Source of the DNA: Thermoleophilia bacterium
Lineage (GTDB): Bacteria; Actinomycetota; Thermoleophilia; Gaiellales; Gaiellaceae
DNA length: 25,833 nt
Assembly: GCA_013362295.1 (NCBI GenBank)
Contig: JABFWJ010000369.1
Span: forward strand, 1-25,833
Direction: 5' to 3'
Shown here in pieces: positions 6,830-14,145 of the stretch. Positions within the stretch are counted from its first letter, which is position 1. Each line of letters begins with the position of its first letter. The position numbers and the translations under genes were made by a program. The notes beneath the pieces are model-generated. The model searched no databases. It was not told the origin of the DNA and worked only from the letters and a program-made list of their open reading frames with translations.

Positions 6830-7738
6830 ATGTCGCTCTCCGATGAACTCAGGGACGAGCTTGCGCAGATCGCGCCGGTGCGGCGCTGCTGCCGCCACGC
6901 GGAGCTCTCGGCCCTCTTCCACGCCTCCGGCGCGTGGCACTTCCGCGGCGGGCACGTTGCCGTGCACCTCGACCTGGCCGGCTCCGCCGCCGCACGCCGC
7001 GCGTTCGCACTCCTGCGCGACCTCGGGGTCCGCTCGGAGATCCGCACGTACAAGCGCCGCGCGTTCGACCAGGCGACGAGGTACCAGCTGCACGTCGACG
7101 TCGATGCGCATGCCCTGCTCGTCCTGCGCGAGGCGGGCGTCCTGTCGGCCACCGGCGCGCCGCTCGAGCACCCGCCGAAGCGCGTCGTCGGACGCTCGTG
7201 CTGCCGCGGCGCGTACCTGCGCGGCGCGCTGCTCGGCGCAGGGTCGCTCTCCGGACCCCGCGACCCCCACCTCGAGGTGCGCGCGAGCGGCGTCGACGGC
7301 GCGCGCTTCATCGCCGACGTCGCCGCGCGTGCAGGCGTCGAGCTTGGCGTTGCGGAACGACGTGCTCATACCGTCGCTTATGCGAAGGGTCACGACGCGA
7401 TCGCCGGCGTCCTCGCGCTCACGGGCGCCGGCGACACCGCGCTGCGCTTCGAAGAGCATTCTGTGCTCGCGGCGATCCGCGCAGACGCGAACCGACTCGC
7501 GAACGCGGACGAGGCGAACCTCGTGCGCGCGGCGCGCGCAGCGCACCGTCAGCTCGAAGCGATTCGCGCCCTCGGCGTCGATGCTCTGCCCCCGCATCTG
7601 GCCGAGATCGCGGAGCTGCGGCTGCGTCATCCGTCGGCGTCGCTGCGCGAGCTGGCCGCGAAGGCGCGCCCGCCGCTCTCGAAGGCCGCCGCCCATCGTC
7701 GTTTGCAGGCCGTCGTGAAGCTCGTTGAAACCGAGTGA
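6830..7738 (+). CDS. whiA: WhiA-family transcription factor/DNA-binding protein
   Basis: WhiA is a conserved Gram-positive regulator, needed with WhiB for sporulation septation genes in Streptomyces and affecting division and chromosome segregation elsewhere. The 302-residue protein has the N-terminal homing-endonuclease-like (LAGLIDADG-fold) part, including CCRHAELSAL, SCCRGAYLRGALLGAGSL and DPHLEVR. It ends in the WhiA helix-turn-helix with LPPHLAEIAELRLRHPSASLRELA and SKAAAHRRL. The length is a little short for the family (about 300-330). ATG 6830 is used; no Shine-Dalgarno site is seen and the upstream gene ends 5 bp earlier, so coupling is likely. The position upstream of gap-pgk-tpiA is conserved, but the M32 gene separates them here. 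Confidence 0.95.
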   Translation: MSLSDELRDELAQIAPVRRCCRHAELSALFHASGAWHFRGGHVAVHLDLAGSAAARRAFALLRDLGVRSEIRTYKRRAFDQATRYQLHVDVDAHALLVLREAGVLSATGAPLEHPPKRVVGRSCCRGAYLRGALLGAGSLSGPRDPHLEVRASGVDGARFIADVAARAGVELGVAERRAHTVAYAKGHDAIAGVLALTGAGDTALRFEEHSVLAAIRADANRLANADEANLVRAARAAHRQLEAIRALGVDALPPHLAEIAELRLRHPSASLRELAAKARPPLSKAAAHRRLQAVVKLVETE

Positions 7739-7816
7739 GCAACGACTTACAACTGCTCTAGCCAGCAACCCGCCCGGTTCCCCATACTGGATCTCCGGCG
7801 GGTCCGCGCTTCAGTA

Positions 7817-7845
7817 GACGGCGGATACAGACCCCGTCCGCCGTC
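7817..7845 (+). terminator. Hairpin downstream of whiA, probable terminator
   Basis: A perfect 9-bp stem, GACGGCGGA with TCCGCCGTC, closes an 11-base loop 78 bases after the whiA stop. No U-run follows, which is common in high-GC actinobacteria. A second small hairpin (TGAAC-TCG-GTTCA) follows at 7851-7863. Confidence 0.5.
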
Positions 7846-7864
7846 ACCGCTGAACTCGGTTCAA

Positions 7865-7901
7865 CCTGGGGGGAGGGTCGTCCTCGGAGCCTCCCTCCAG
7901 G
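7865..7901 (+). other. Long stem-loop between whiA and the M32 gene
   Basis: CCTGGGGGGAGG (7865-7876) pairs over 12 bp, with one G-T pair, with CCTCCCTCCAGG (7890-7901) around a 13-base loop. It is the third hairpin in 85 bases. It could be a second terminator or a structured RNA; the sequence does not decide. Confidence 0.5.
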
Positions 7902-7956
7902 CCCGCCGATCCCAGGACCCCGCGCCGAGCCGCAGCCGAGCCCGTCGTCCCGTTCA

Positions 7957-7964
7957 TATACCTT
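7957..7964 (+). promoter_or_regulatory. Candidate -10 box for the M32 carboxypeptidase gene
   Basis: TATACCTT contains TATACC and TACCTT, 12 and 10 bases before ATG 7975, in a locally AT-richer stretch. No Shine-Dalgarno site precedes the ATG, so the transcript is probably leaderless or has a very short leader. Confidence 0.4.
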
Positions 7965-7974
7965 TCTCTTTCCG

Positions 7975-9486
7975 ATGAGCCAAGCGAAGTTCGACGAGCT
8001 CAGGACGCGGCTGGCGGAGATCGCGGATCTCGTCAAGACGGCCTCGCTCCTGGGCTGGGACCAGCACGTGATGATGCCGCCGCGCGGGGCGCAGATCCGG
8101 GCCGAGCAGCTGGCGACGGTCGGCCGCATCGCACACCAGAAGTTCACGTCGGCCGAGGTCGGAAACCTGATCGACGAGCTGCGTGACTGGGGCGAGCAGC
8201 AGGAGTACGACTCGCTCGAGGCGAGCCTCGTCCGCGTGGCCGCGCGCGACTGGGAGAAGGCGAGCAAGGTGCCGGCCGAACTGCGCGCCGAGATGTCCCG
8301 CTCGGCCGCGCTCGCCAACCCGGTGTGGGTCGAGGCCCGCAAGAACAACGACTTCAAGAGCTTCCTGCCGGTTCTGCGCAAGAACCTCGACCTCCGCAAG
8401 CGCTACATCGACTGCTTCGAGATCGACGACGAACCGTACGACATCGTGCTCGACGACTACGAGCGGGACATGAAGACGAAGTCCGTGCGCCGCATCTTCG
8501 ACTACCTGAAGGAGCACCAGGCGCCGCTCGTCAAGGAGGTGGCCGCGCGGGGCCAGAACGAGCCGCACGACCACGTGTTCCCCCTCGAGCAGCAGAAGAT
8601 CTTCGAGCTAGAGGTCGTCCGCGCGTTCGGCTTCACCGACGACGCGTGGCGTCTCGACCCGACCGTGCATCCGTTCGCGTCCGGGACGGGGATCGAGGAC
8701 ATCCGGATCACGACGCGCTACTTCGACGACCACCTCGGCGGTCTCTTCGGGACGATGCACGAGTTCGGCCACGGGCTCTACGAGCATCAGATCGACCCGG
8801 CGCTGGAACGCACGCCGCTCGCGCGCGGCGTCTCGCTCGGCCTGCACGAGTCGCAGAGCCGCATGTGGGAGAACCTCGTCGGCCGCTCCCTGCCGTTCTG
8901 GCGGCGTTTCTTCCCGCGCCTGCAGGAGCTCTATCCGGACACGCTCGCCGGCTACGACGTCGACCGCTGGTATCGCGAGGTGAACATGGTCGAGCCGTCG
9001 CTGATCCGCGTCGAGGCCGACGAGGCGACGTACAACCTCCACATCATCCTCCGCTTCGAGCTCGAGCAGGCGATGCTCGGCGACGAGTTCCCGCTCGAGC
9101 AGCTCCCCGACGAGTGGAACAGCCGCATGTGGGAGTACCTCGGGATCAGTGTGCCGGACGACACCGTCGGCGTGCTCCAGGACGTGCACTGGTCGGGCGG
9201 TTCCGTCGGCTACTTCCCGACGTACGCGCTCGGGAACCTGATCTCCGCCCAGCTCTGGGAGCGGATCGTCGCGGACGTGCCCGACCTCTACGACGGCTTC
9301 GAGCAGGGTGAGTTCGCGCCGCTGCGCGACTGGCTACGCGAGCACCTGCACCACCACGGCCGCAAGTTCACGCCCGGGGAGACGCTCGAGCGCGTCGTCG
9401 GCACGTCCGAGATCGACCCGGCGCCGTACGTCCGGTATCTGCGCGAGAAGCTCGCGAGCATCTACGGGATCGCCGCACCGTCCTGA
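7975..9486 (+). CDS. M32-family metallocarboxypeptidase (carboxypeptidase Taq type)
   Basis: This cytoplasmic zinc carboxypeptidase removes C-terminal residues from peptides, with broad specificity and little action after Pro in characterised relatives. The 503-residue protein has the family length. Zinc ligands are in HEFGH (His262, Glu263, His266) and the downstream Glu292 in LHESQSRMWEN. Other M32 signatures are DPTVHPFASG, DIRITTRYF and the late GSVGYFPTYALGNL. There is no signal peptide. The gene stands alone: 236 bp with three hairpins precede it, and an inverted repeat plus promoter for gap follow. Its role is probably peptide turnover. Confidence 0.95.
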   Translation: MSQAKFDELRTRLAEIADLVKTASLLGWDQHVMMPPRGAQIRAEQLATVGRIAHQKFTSAEVGNLIDELRDWGEQQEYDSLEASLVRVAARDWEKASKVPAELRAEMSRSAALANPVWVEARKNNDFKSFLPVLRKNLDLRKRYIDCFEIDDEPYDIVLDDYERDMKTKSVRRIFDYLKEHQAPLVKEVAARGQNEPHDHVFPLEQQKIFELEVVRAFGFTDDAWRLDPTVHPFASGTGIEDIRITTRYFDDHLGGLFGTMHEFGHGLYEHQIDPALERTPLARGVSLGLHESQSRMWENLVGRSLPFWRRFFPRLQELYPDTLAGYDVDRWYREVNMVEPSLIRVEADEATYNLHIILRFELEQAMLGDEFPLEQLPDEWNSRMWEYLGISVPDDTVGVLQDVHWSGGSVGYFPTYALGNLISAQLWERIVADVPDLYDGFEQGEFAPLRDWLREHLHHHGRKFTPGETLERVVGTSEIDPAPYVRYLREKLASIYGIAAPS

Positions 9487-9490
9487 AGCA

Positions 9491-9520
9491 CCAACTGAAC
9501 GGCGCGCGGCATCCAGTTGG
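9491..9520. promoter_or_regulatory. Inverted repeat upstream of gap
   Basis: CCAACTG (9491-9497) and CAGTTGG (9514-9520) form a perfect 7-bp inverted repeat with a 16-base spacer, starting 4 bases after the M32 stop. The downstream arm ends 11 bases before the gap -10 box. It may be a weak terminator for the M32 gene or an operator of the glycolytic operon. Confidence 0.4.
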
Positions 9521-9531
9521 AGCTTCTGGGT

Positions 9532-9537
9532 TAGAGT
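9532..9537 (+). promoter_or_regulatory. Candidate -10 box for the gap operon
   Basis: TAGAGT ends 7 bases before ATG 9545. No Shine-Dalgarno sequence fits in the gap, so the operon mRNA is probably leaderless. Confidence 0.45.
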
Positions 9538-9544
9538 CGCCCGC

Positions 9545-10546
9545 ATGGCGAAAACTCGCGGAGGGATCAATGGAGTCGGCCGGATCGGCCGCAACTTCTT
9601 CCGGGCGGCGCTGGAGCGCGGCGCGGACTTCGACGTCGTCGCGTTCAACGACCTCGGCGACGTGCCGACGATGGCTCACCTGCTGCGCCACGATTCGGTG
9701 CTCGGCCCGTTCGACGGAACGGTCGAGGTCGAGAGCGGATCGCTGAAGGTGAACGGCAACGAGCTGAAGGGGCTCGCCGAGCGCGATCCCGCGAGCCTTC
9801 CGTGGGGCGACCTCGGCGTCGACGTCGTGATCGAGTCGACCGGCTTCTTCACAGACCGCGCATCGGCGCAGAAGCACCTCGACGCGGGGGCGAAGAAAGT
9901 CGTCATCTCGGCACCCGCGACCGACCCCGACGTCACGCTCGTCCTCGGCGTCAACGACGACCAGTACGACGCCGAGCAGCACTCGATCATCTCCAACGCC
10001 TCGTGCACGACGAACTGCGTCGCGCCGATGGCGAAGGTGCTCGACGACACCTTCGGGATCCAGCGCGGGTTCATGACCACGATCCACGCGTACACGAACG
10101 ACCAGCAGGTCCTCGACCTGCCGCACAAGGATCTCCGGCGCGCGCACGCCGCCGCGATCAACCTGATCCCGACGTCGACGGGCGCGGCCCGTGCGATCGG
10201 TCTCGTGCTCCCGCATCTCCAGGGCAAGGTCGACGGCATCTCCGTGCGGGCCCCGGTCGCCACCGGGTCGATCATCGACTTCGTCGTCGAGCTCGGCCGC
10301 TCGGTGACCGTCGAGGACGTCAATGCGGCGTTCCAGGCGGCCGCCGCCGACGGTCCGCTCGCGCCCTATGTCGACTACTCGACCGAGCCACTCGTCTCCA
10401 CGGCAATCGTCCACTCGCCTGCGTCCTGCACGTTCGACAGCGAGCTGACGATGACGAGCGGCACCACGGCGAAGGTCTTCGGCTGGTACGACAACGAGTG
10501 GGGCTACTCGTGCCGGCTGGTCGATCTCGTTCCGAAGCTCGTATGA
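9545..10546 (+). CDS. gap: Glyceraldehyde-3-phosphate dehydrogenase, type I
   Basis: GAPDH converts glyceraldehyde-3-phosphate, phosphate and NAD+ to 1,3-bisphosphoglycerate in glycolysis, and the reverse in gluconeogenesis. The 333-residue protein shows the Rossmann motif INGVGRIGRN (the usual INGFGRIGR has Phe where this has Val), FND after the second strand as in NAD-dependent enzymes, the catalytic Cys154 in SNASCTTNC, the His in TTIHAYTNDQ, the phosphate-site TSTGAARAIG and WYDNEWGYS at the end. ATG 9545 is preceded by TAGAGT and leads the gap-pgk-thioesterase-tpiA-gpmI operon. The stop overlaps pgk as ATGA, implying coupled translation. Confidence 0.98.
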   Translation: MAKTRGGINGVGRIGRNFFRAALERGADFDVVAFNDLGDVPTMAHLLRHDSVLGPFDGTVEVESGSLKVNGNELKGLAERDPASLPWGDLGVDVVIESTGFFTDRASAQKHLDAGAKKVVISAPATDPDVTLVLGVNDDQYDAEQHSIISNASCTTNCVAPMAKVLDDTFGIQRGFMTTIHAYTNDQQVLDLPHKDLRRAHAAAINLIPTSTGAARAIGLVLPHLQGKVDGISVRAPVATGSIIDFVVELGRSVTVEDVNAAFQAAAADGPLAPYVDYSTEPLVSTAIVHSPASCTFDSELTMTSGTTAKVFGWYDNEWGYSCRLVDLVPKLV

Positions 10547-11589
10547 GGCTGCCGCGGTCCGTCGAGGCCGCGGACGTGGACGCCAAGCTCGTCCTCGTCC
10601 GGTCCGATCTCAACGTGCCGCTCGAGGACGGACGTGTCGCCGACGACTCCCGCATCAAGGCATCGCTGCCCACGATCGAGCTGCTGCTCGAGCGGGGTGC
10701 GCGCGCGGTGCGTGTGTGCTCGCATCTCGGGCGGCCCAAGGGGCACGACGAGCGGTATGCGATCGCACCGGTCCGTGAACGGGTCCTCGAGCTCGTGGGC
10801 GACGAGCGCGTGGCCGTGCTCGAGAACACCCGCTTCGACGACGGCGAGACGAAGAACGACGAGGGCTTCGCGCGCGAGCTGGCCGACGGCTGCGACCTCT
10901 TCGTCAACGATGCCTTCGGCTCGGCGCATCGCGCACATTCGTCGACGGTCGGCGTCGCCCGGCTGCTGCCGGCCTACGCAGGGCTGCTGCTGCTCGCGGA
11001 GCTGCGCAACCTGGGGAAGCTCCTGGGCGAGCCCGAGCGTCCGTTCGTGATCGTCTCCGGCGGCGCGAAGGTCGAGGACAAGATCGGCGTCCTCGAGAAT
11101 CTCGGCTCGCGCGCGGACGAGGTCCTGATCGGCGGGAAGATGGCCGAGGACGTTCGGGCCGAGAACCCGTTCTCGTTCGAAGCCGTCCTGCCGCGGGACG
11201 TCGTCGCCGCGTCGTCGTTCGACGCGGACGCCGACACGCAGGTGACGCCTTTCGACTCGCTGCCGGACGGTTGGCTCGGGCTCGACGTCGGGCCGCAGAC
11301 CCGCGCGGACTTCTCGCAGCGGCTCGCCGGGGCGCGCACCGTCTTCTGGAACGGGCCGATGGGCGTCTTCGAGTGGCCGAGGTTCGCGGAAGGCACGTTC
11401 GCGGTGGCGCGCGCCCTCGCGGCAAGCGACGGCTTCACCGTCGTGGGCGGCGGCGACTCGGTGCGCGCCGTGCACGAGGCGGGCGTCGCCGACCGCATCT
11501 CGTGGATCTCGACCGGCGGTGGCGCCGCGCTCGAGCTGCTCGAGGGGAAGGAGCTGCCCGGCGTGGCCGCGATTCCTGATGGCGACTGA
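10543..11589 (+). CDS. pgk: Phosphoglycerate kinase, shortened C-domain
   Basis: PGK transfers phosphate from 1,3-bisphosphoglycerate to ADP. The N-domain is standard: VRSDLNVPLEDGRVADDSRI, SHLGRPKG and NDAFGSAHRAHSST. The C-domain has VSGGAKVEDKI, VFWNGPMGVFE and the nucleotide-site VVGGGDSVRAV with STGGGAALELLEGKELPGV at the end. The product is 348 residues, whereas bacterial PGKs are usually 385-400. The main loss follows GGKMAE, where the usual helices after GGxMA (about 25-30 residues) are replaced by a short DVRAENPFSFEAVLP link. The start overlaps gap by 4 bp and the end overlaps the thioesterase gene by 11 bp. Catalytic residues appear intact, so I expect it to be active. Confidence 0.96.
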   Translation: MRLPRSVEAADVDAKLVLVRSDLNVPLEDGRVADDSRIKASLPTIELLLERGARAVRVCSHLGRPKGHDERYAIAPVRERVLELVGDERVAVLENTRFDDGETKNDEGFARELADGCDLFVNDAFGSAHRAHSSTVGVARLLPAYAGLLLLAELRNLGKLLGEPERPFVIVSGGAKVEDKIGVLENLGSRADEVLIGGKMAEDVRAENPFSFEAVLPRDVVAASSFDADADTQVTPFDSLPDGWLGLDVGPQTRADFSQRLAGARTVFWNGPMGVFEWPRFAEGTFAVARALAASDGFTVVGGGDSVRAVHEAGVADRISWISTGGGAALELLEGKELPGVAAIPDGD

Positions 11590-11965
11590 CCTCGTCGCCC
11601 TGATGCCGTTCGCCGCGAGTCTCGGCATCGAGGTCTCGGCCGCCGACAAGGACGAGGTGCGCGGCCGCCTGGAGTGGACGGCAGAACGCTGTACGGCCGG
11701 CGGCGTGTTGCACGGCGGCGCGCTGATGAGCCTCGCCGACAGCGTCGGCGCGATCTGCGCGTTCCTGAACCTTCCCGAAGGCGCGAACACCGCGACGATC
11801 GAGTCGAAGACGAACTTCTTCCGCGCGGTGCGCGACGGTCATGTCGATGCGGTTGCCAGGCCGCTGCACGTCGGGCGCACGTCGATCGTCGTGCAAACGG
11901 AGCTCGCGGATGCCGACGGCAGAGCGGTGGCGGTCGTGATACAGACACAGGCGGTGCTGACCTGA
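11579..11965 (+). CDS. PaaI-type hotdog-fold thioesterase
   Basis: A 128-residue single-hotdog protein of the PaaI/YdiI-like acyl-CoA thioesterase family. The signature region is CTAGGVLHGGALMSLADSVGAICA (residues about 38-61), where HGG and the following helix form the active-site pocket. It also has the ATIESKTNFFRAV strand that opens the second half and SIVVQTELADADGRAVAVVIQTQAVLT at the end. Family members hydrolyse aromatic or short acyl-CoA thioesters; the substrate here is unknown. ATG 11579 lies inside the pgk end (11-bp overlap) and the stop shares one base with the tpiA start (TGATG), so it is translated as part of the glycolytic operon. Its job there is not obvious. Confidence 0.9.
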   Translation: MATDLVALMPFAASLGIEVSAADKDEVRGRLEWTAERCTAGGVLHGGALMSLADSVGAICAFLNLPEGANTATIESKTNFFRAVRDGHVDAVARPLHVGRTSIVVQTELADADGRAVAVVIQTQAVLT

Positions 11966-12666
11966 TGCTGATCGCCGGTAACTGGAAGATGTTCAAAGGC
12001 CCGGCCGAGGCGGCGGCGTTCTCCCGTGAGCTTCGACAGGTCGCGCTGCCGGACGACGTCGACGTGGTCGTGTGCCCGCCGTACGTCTCTCTCGAGCCGA
12101 CGGTGCAGGCGCTCGCGGACACCGACATCGGCGTCTTCGCACAGAACTGCCACTGGGAACGCGAGGGAGCGTTCACGGGGGAGGTCTCCGCACCCATGCT
12201 GCGTGAGGTCGGCGTCTACGGCACGCTCGTCGCTCATTCCGAGCGGCGTGACTGGTGCGGGGAGACGGACGAGACCGCCGCCGCGCGCGTGCGCACTGCG
12301 CTCGCCGAAGGACTGCACGTGATCGTGTGCGTCGGCGAAACGCTCGCGGAACGCGAGGCGGGGCAGACGGACGCGGTGCTTCGGCGGCAGGTGGGCGTGC
12401 TCGAACACGACGACAACCTCGTGATCGCGTACGAGCCGGTCTGGGCGATCGGAACCGGCAGGACGGCGACGCCCGAGATCGCCCAGCAGGCGCACGAGAC
12501 GATCAAGTCCCTCCTCGACCTTCCGGTGCTCTACGGCGGGTCGGTGAAGCCGGACAACGCGCGGGAGCTCCTCGCGCAGCCCGCCGTCGACGGCGCGCTC
12601 GTGGGCGGTGCCTCGCTCGACGTCGAGTCGTTCGCCGCGATATGCCGCGCAGGGTCACTGACCTAG
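11965..12666 (+). CDS. tpiA: Triosephosphate isomerase
   Basis: TIM interconverts dihydroxyacetone phosphate and glyceraldehyde-3-phosphate. The 233-residue protein shows the N-terminal AGNWKM with catalytic Lys8, the electrophile His91 in VAHSERR (usually GHSERR), the base Glu157 in AYEPVWAIGTG including the flexible loop 6, and the phosphate-binding YGGSVKPDN and DGALVGGASL. It is slightly short (typically about 250) because of compact surface loops. ATG 11965 overlaps the thioesterase stop, and its 3' end overlaps gpmI by 25 bp. In many actinobacteria secG follows tpiA; here gpmI does. Confidence 0.97.
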   Translation: MLIAGNWKMFKGPAEAAAFSRELRQVALPDDVDVVVCPPYVSLEPTVQALADTDIGVFAQNCHWEREGAFTGEVSAPMLREVGVYGTLVAHSERRDWCGETDETAAARVRTALAEGLHVIVCVGETLAEREAGQTDAVLRRQVGVLEHDDNLVIAYEPVWAIGTGRTATPEIAQQAHETIKSLLDLPVLYGGSVKPDNARELLAQPAVDGALVGGASLDVESFAAICRAGSLT

Positions 12667-14102
12667 TCACGCTCGTGATCCTCGACGGGTGGGGCTGCGC
12701 TCCCGCCGGCCCGGGGAACGCGGTGGAGCTCGCGGACACTCCGGTCTTCGACCGGCTCTGGCGGGAGTTCCCGCATACGACGATCGCGGCCTCGGGCGAG
12801 GCGGCCGGCCTGCCGCCCGGCCAGATGGGCAACAGCGAGGTCGGGCATCTGACGATCGGCTCCGGCCGCCGGCTCTACCAGGACCTGATGCGCGTGAACA
12901 AGTCGATCGAGGACGGCTCGCTCTTCGAGAGCCCCGTGCTGCGGGAGGCGTTCGAGCGGGGCACGCGGGTTCACCTGCTCGGGCTCGTCTCGCACGGCGG
13001 TGTCCACTCGCACATCGACCACCTGAAGGCGCTCCTGCGCTTCGCGCCGGAGAAGACGTGGGTGCACGCGTTCACGGACGGCCGCGACGTTTCGCCGACG
13101 TCGGCCGTGCGCGACCTGGCCGAGCTGCCGCCGGGCCGGATCGCGACGGTCGTCGGCAGGTACTACGCCATGGACCGCGATCAGCGGCTCGAGCGCACCG
13201 AGAAGGCCTTCGACGCGATCGTGAGCGGGTTGTGTAGCTGTACAGCTACAGCACACGACTTGCTCACGACTGTGCAACGAAGCTACGACGAAGGTGTCAC
13301 GGATGAGTTCCTCGAACCGATCTGCATCGAGGGTGCGCCCCGGCTCGAACCGGGCGACACGGCGATCTTCTTCAACTTCCGGCCTGACCGCGGTAGGCAG
13401 CTGACCCGCATGCTCCTCGACCACGACGTAGACGTCACGACCATGACGCGCTACGCAGCCGACATCGACACGCCGGTCGTCTTTGCCGAGCAGGAGGTGC
13501 TGGACACGCTCGCGGAGGTCCTGGCCGGGCACGGCCTGAGACAGCTGCACGTGGCCGAGACGGAGAAGTACGCACACGTCACGTACTTCTTCAACGGTGG
13601 CCGGGAGGAGCCGTGGCCCGGCGAGACGCGGATGCTCGTGCCGAGCCCGCGCGACGTCCCGAGCTACGACCACAAGCCGCAGATGTCCGCCGACGAGGTG
13701 GCCGACCGGGTCGTCGAGCACGTGGGGGACGGCTACGCCTTCTGCGTCGTCAACCTGGCGAACCCGGACATGGTCGGCCATACCGGCTCGATCCCGGCCG
13801 TCGTCGAGGCCGTCGAAGCGGCCGACCGCTGCCTCGGCCGGATCGTCGAGCGGGTGACGGAGGTGGGCGGCATCTGCCTCGTGACCGCCGACCACGGCAA
13901 CGCCGAGACGATGCTCGAGGCGGACGGGACCAGCCCGCACACCGCCCACACGAGCAACCCGGTCCCCCTCGTCGTGACGCTCTCCGGCGCCCGGCTCGCG
14001 GAGGGTCGAGAGATCGCCGATCTCGCACCAACGTGCCTGCAAATGCTCGGTTTCGACCCCCCGCCGGCAATGACGGGTACGAGCCTCGTAAATCCTCCGT
14101 AA
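12642..14102 (+). CDS. gpmI: 2,3-bisphosphoglycerate-independent phosphoglycerate mutase
   Basis: This alkaline-phosphatase-superfamily, manganese-dependent enzyme interconverts 3- and 2-phosphoglycerate. The 486-residue protein has the first metal Asp in VILDGWG, the phosphoserine nucleophile Ser65 in GNSEVGHLTIG, SHGGVHSH, FTDGRDVSP, GRYYAMDRDQR, NFRPDRGRQLT, ETEKYAHVTYFFNGG, NPDMVGHTG and TADHGNAE. ATG 12642 (overlapping tpiA) gives MPRRVTDLVTLVILDGWG. Between the substrate-binding Arg region and RSYDEGVTDEF, residues about 194-212 (SGLCSCTATAHDLLTTVQ) differ from relatives, are about 3 residues longer, use AT-richer codons and contain a perfect DNA palindrome. This is the last gene of the operon. 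Confidence 0.96.
   Translation: MPRRVTDLVTLVILDGWGCAPAGPGNAVELADTPVFDRLWREFPHTTIAASGEAAGLPPGQMGNSEVGHLTIGSGRRLYQDLMRVNKSIEDGSLFESPVLREAFERGTRVHLLGLVSHGGVHSHIDHLKALLRFAPEKTWVHAFTDGRDVSPTSAVRDLAELPPGRIATVVGRYYAMDRDQRLERTEKAFDAIVSGLCSCTATAHDLLTTVQRSYDEGVTDEFLEPICIEGAPRLEPGDTAIFFNFRPDRGRQLTRMLLDHDVDVTTMTRYAADIDTPVVFAEQEVLDTLAEVLAGHGLRQLHVAETEKYAHVTYFFNGGREEPWPGETRMLVPSPRDVPSYDHKPQMSADEVADRVVEHVGDGYAFCVVNLANPDMVGHTGSIPAVVEAVEAADRCLGRIVERVTEVGGICLVTADHGNAETMLEADGTSPHTAHTSNPVPLVVTLSGARLAEGREIADLAPTCLQMLGFDPPPAMTGTSLVNPP
13221..13267. repeat. Extended inverted repeat with an 18-bp perfect palindrome inside gpmI
   Basis: The core TGTAGCTGTACAGCTACA (13233-13250) is a perfect palindrome. Outer arms GTGAGC (13221-13226) and GCTCAC (13262-13267) are also inverted. 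The arms between align imperfectly with about a 5-base excess on the right side. The surrounding codons (TTG, TGT, ACA, GCT, GCA, CAA, CGA) are atypical for the gene, and the reading frame remains open through the element. Confidence 0.8.
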
Positions 14103-14109
14103 GGCGGAC

Positions 14110-14136
14110 TTTTCAAACCCAGAACGGGGCTATACT
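14110..14136 (+). promoter_or_regulatory. Promoter of the ECF sigma-factor gene
   Basis: TATACT at 14131-14136 is a near-consensus -10. TTTTCA at 14110-14115 is a possible -35 with a 15-base spacer. The TTG start lies 9 bases after the -10, suggesting a leaderless or nearly leaderless mRNA. The gpmI stop is only 7 bases upstream of the -35 candidate, with just a weak TCCG-TAAGG-CGGA hairpin across it. Confidence 0.55.
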
Positions 14137-14145
14137 CCGGCTCCC

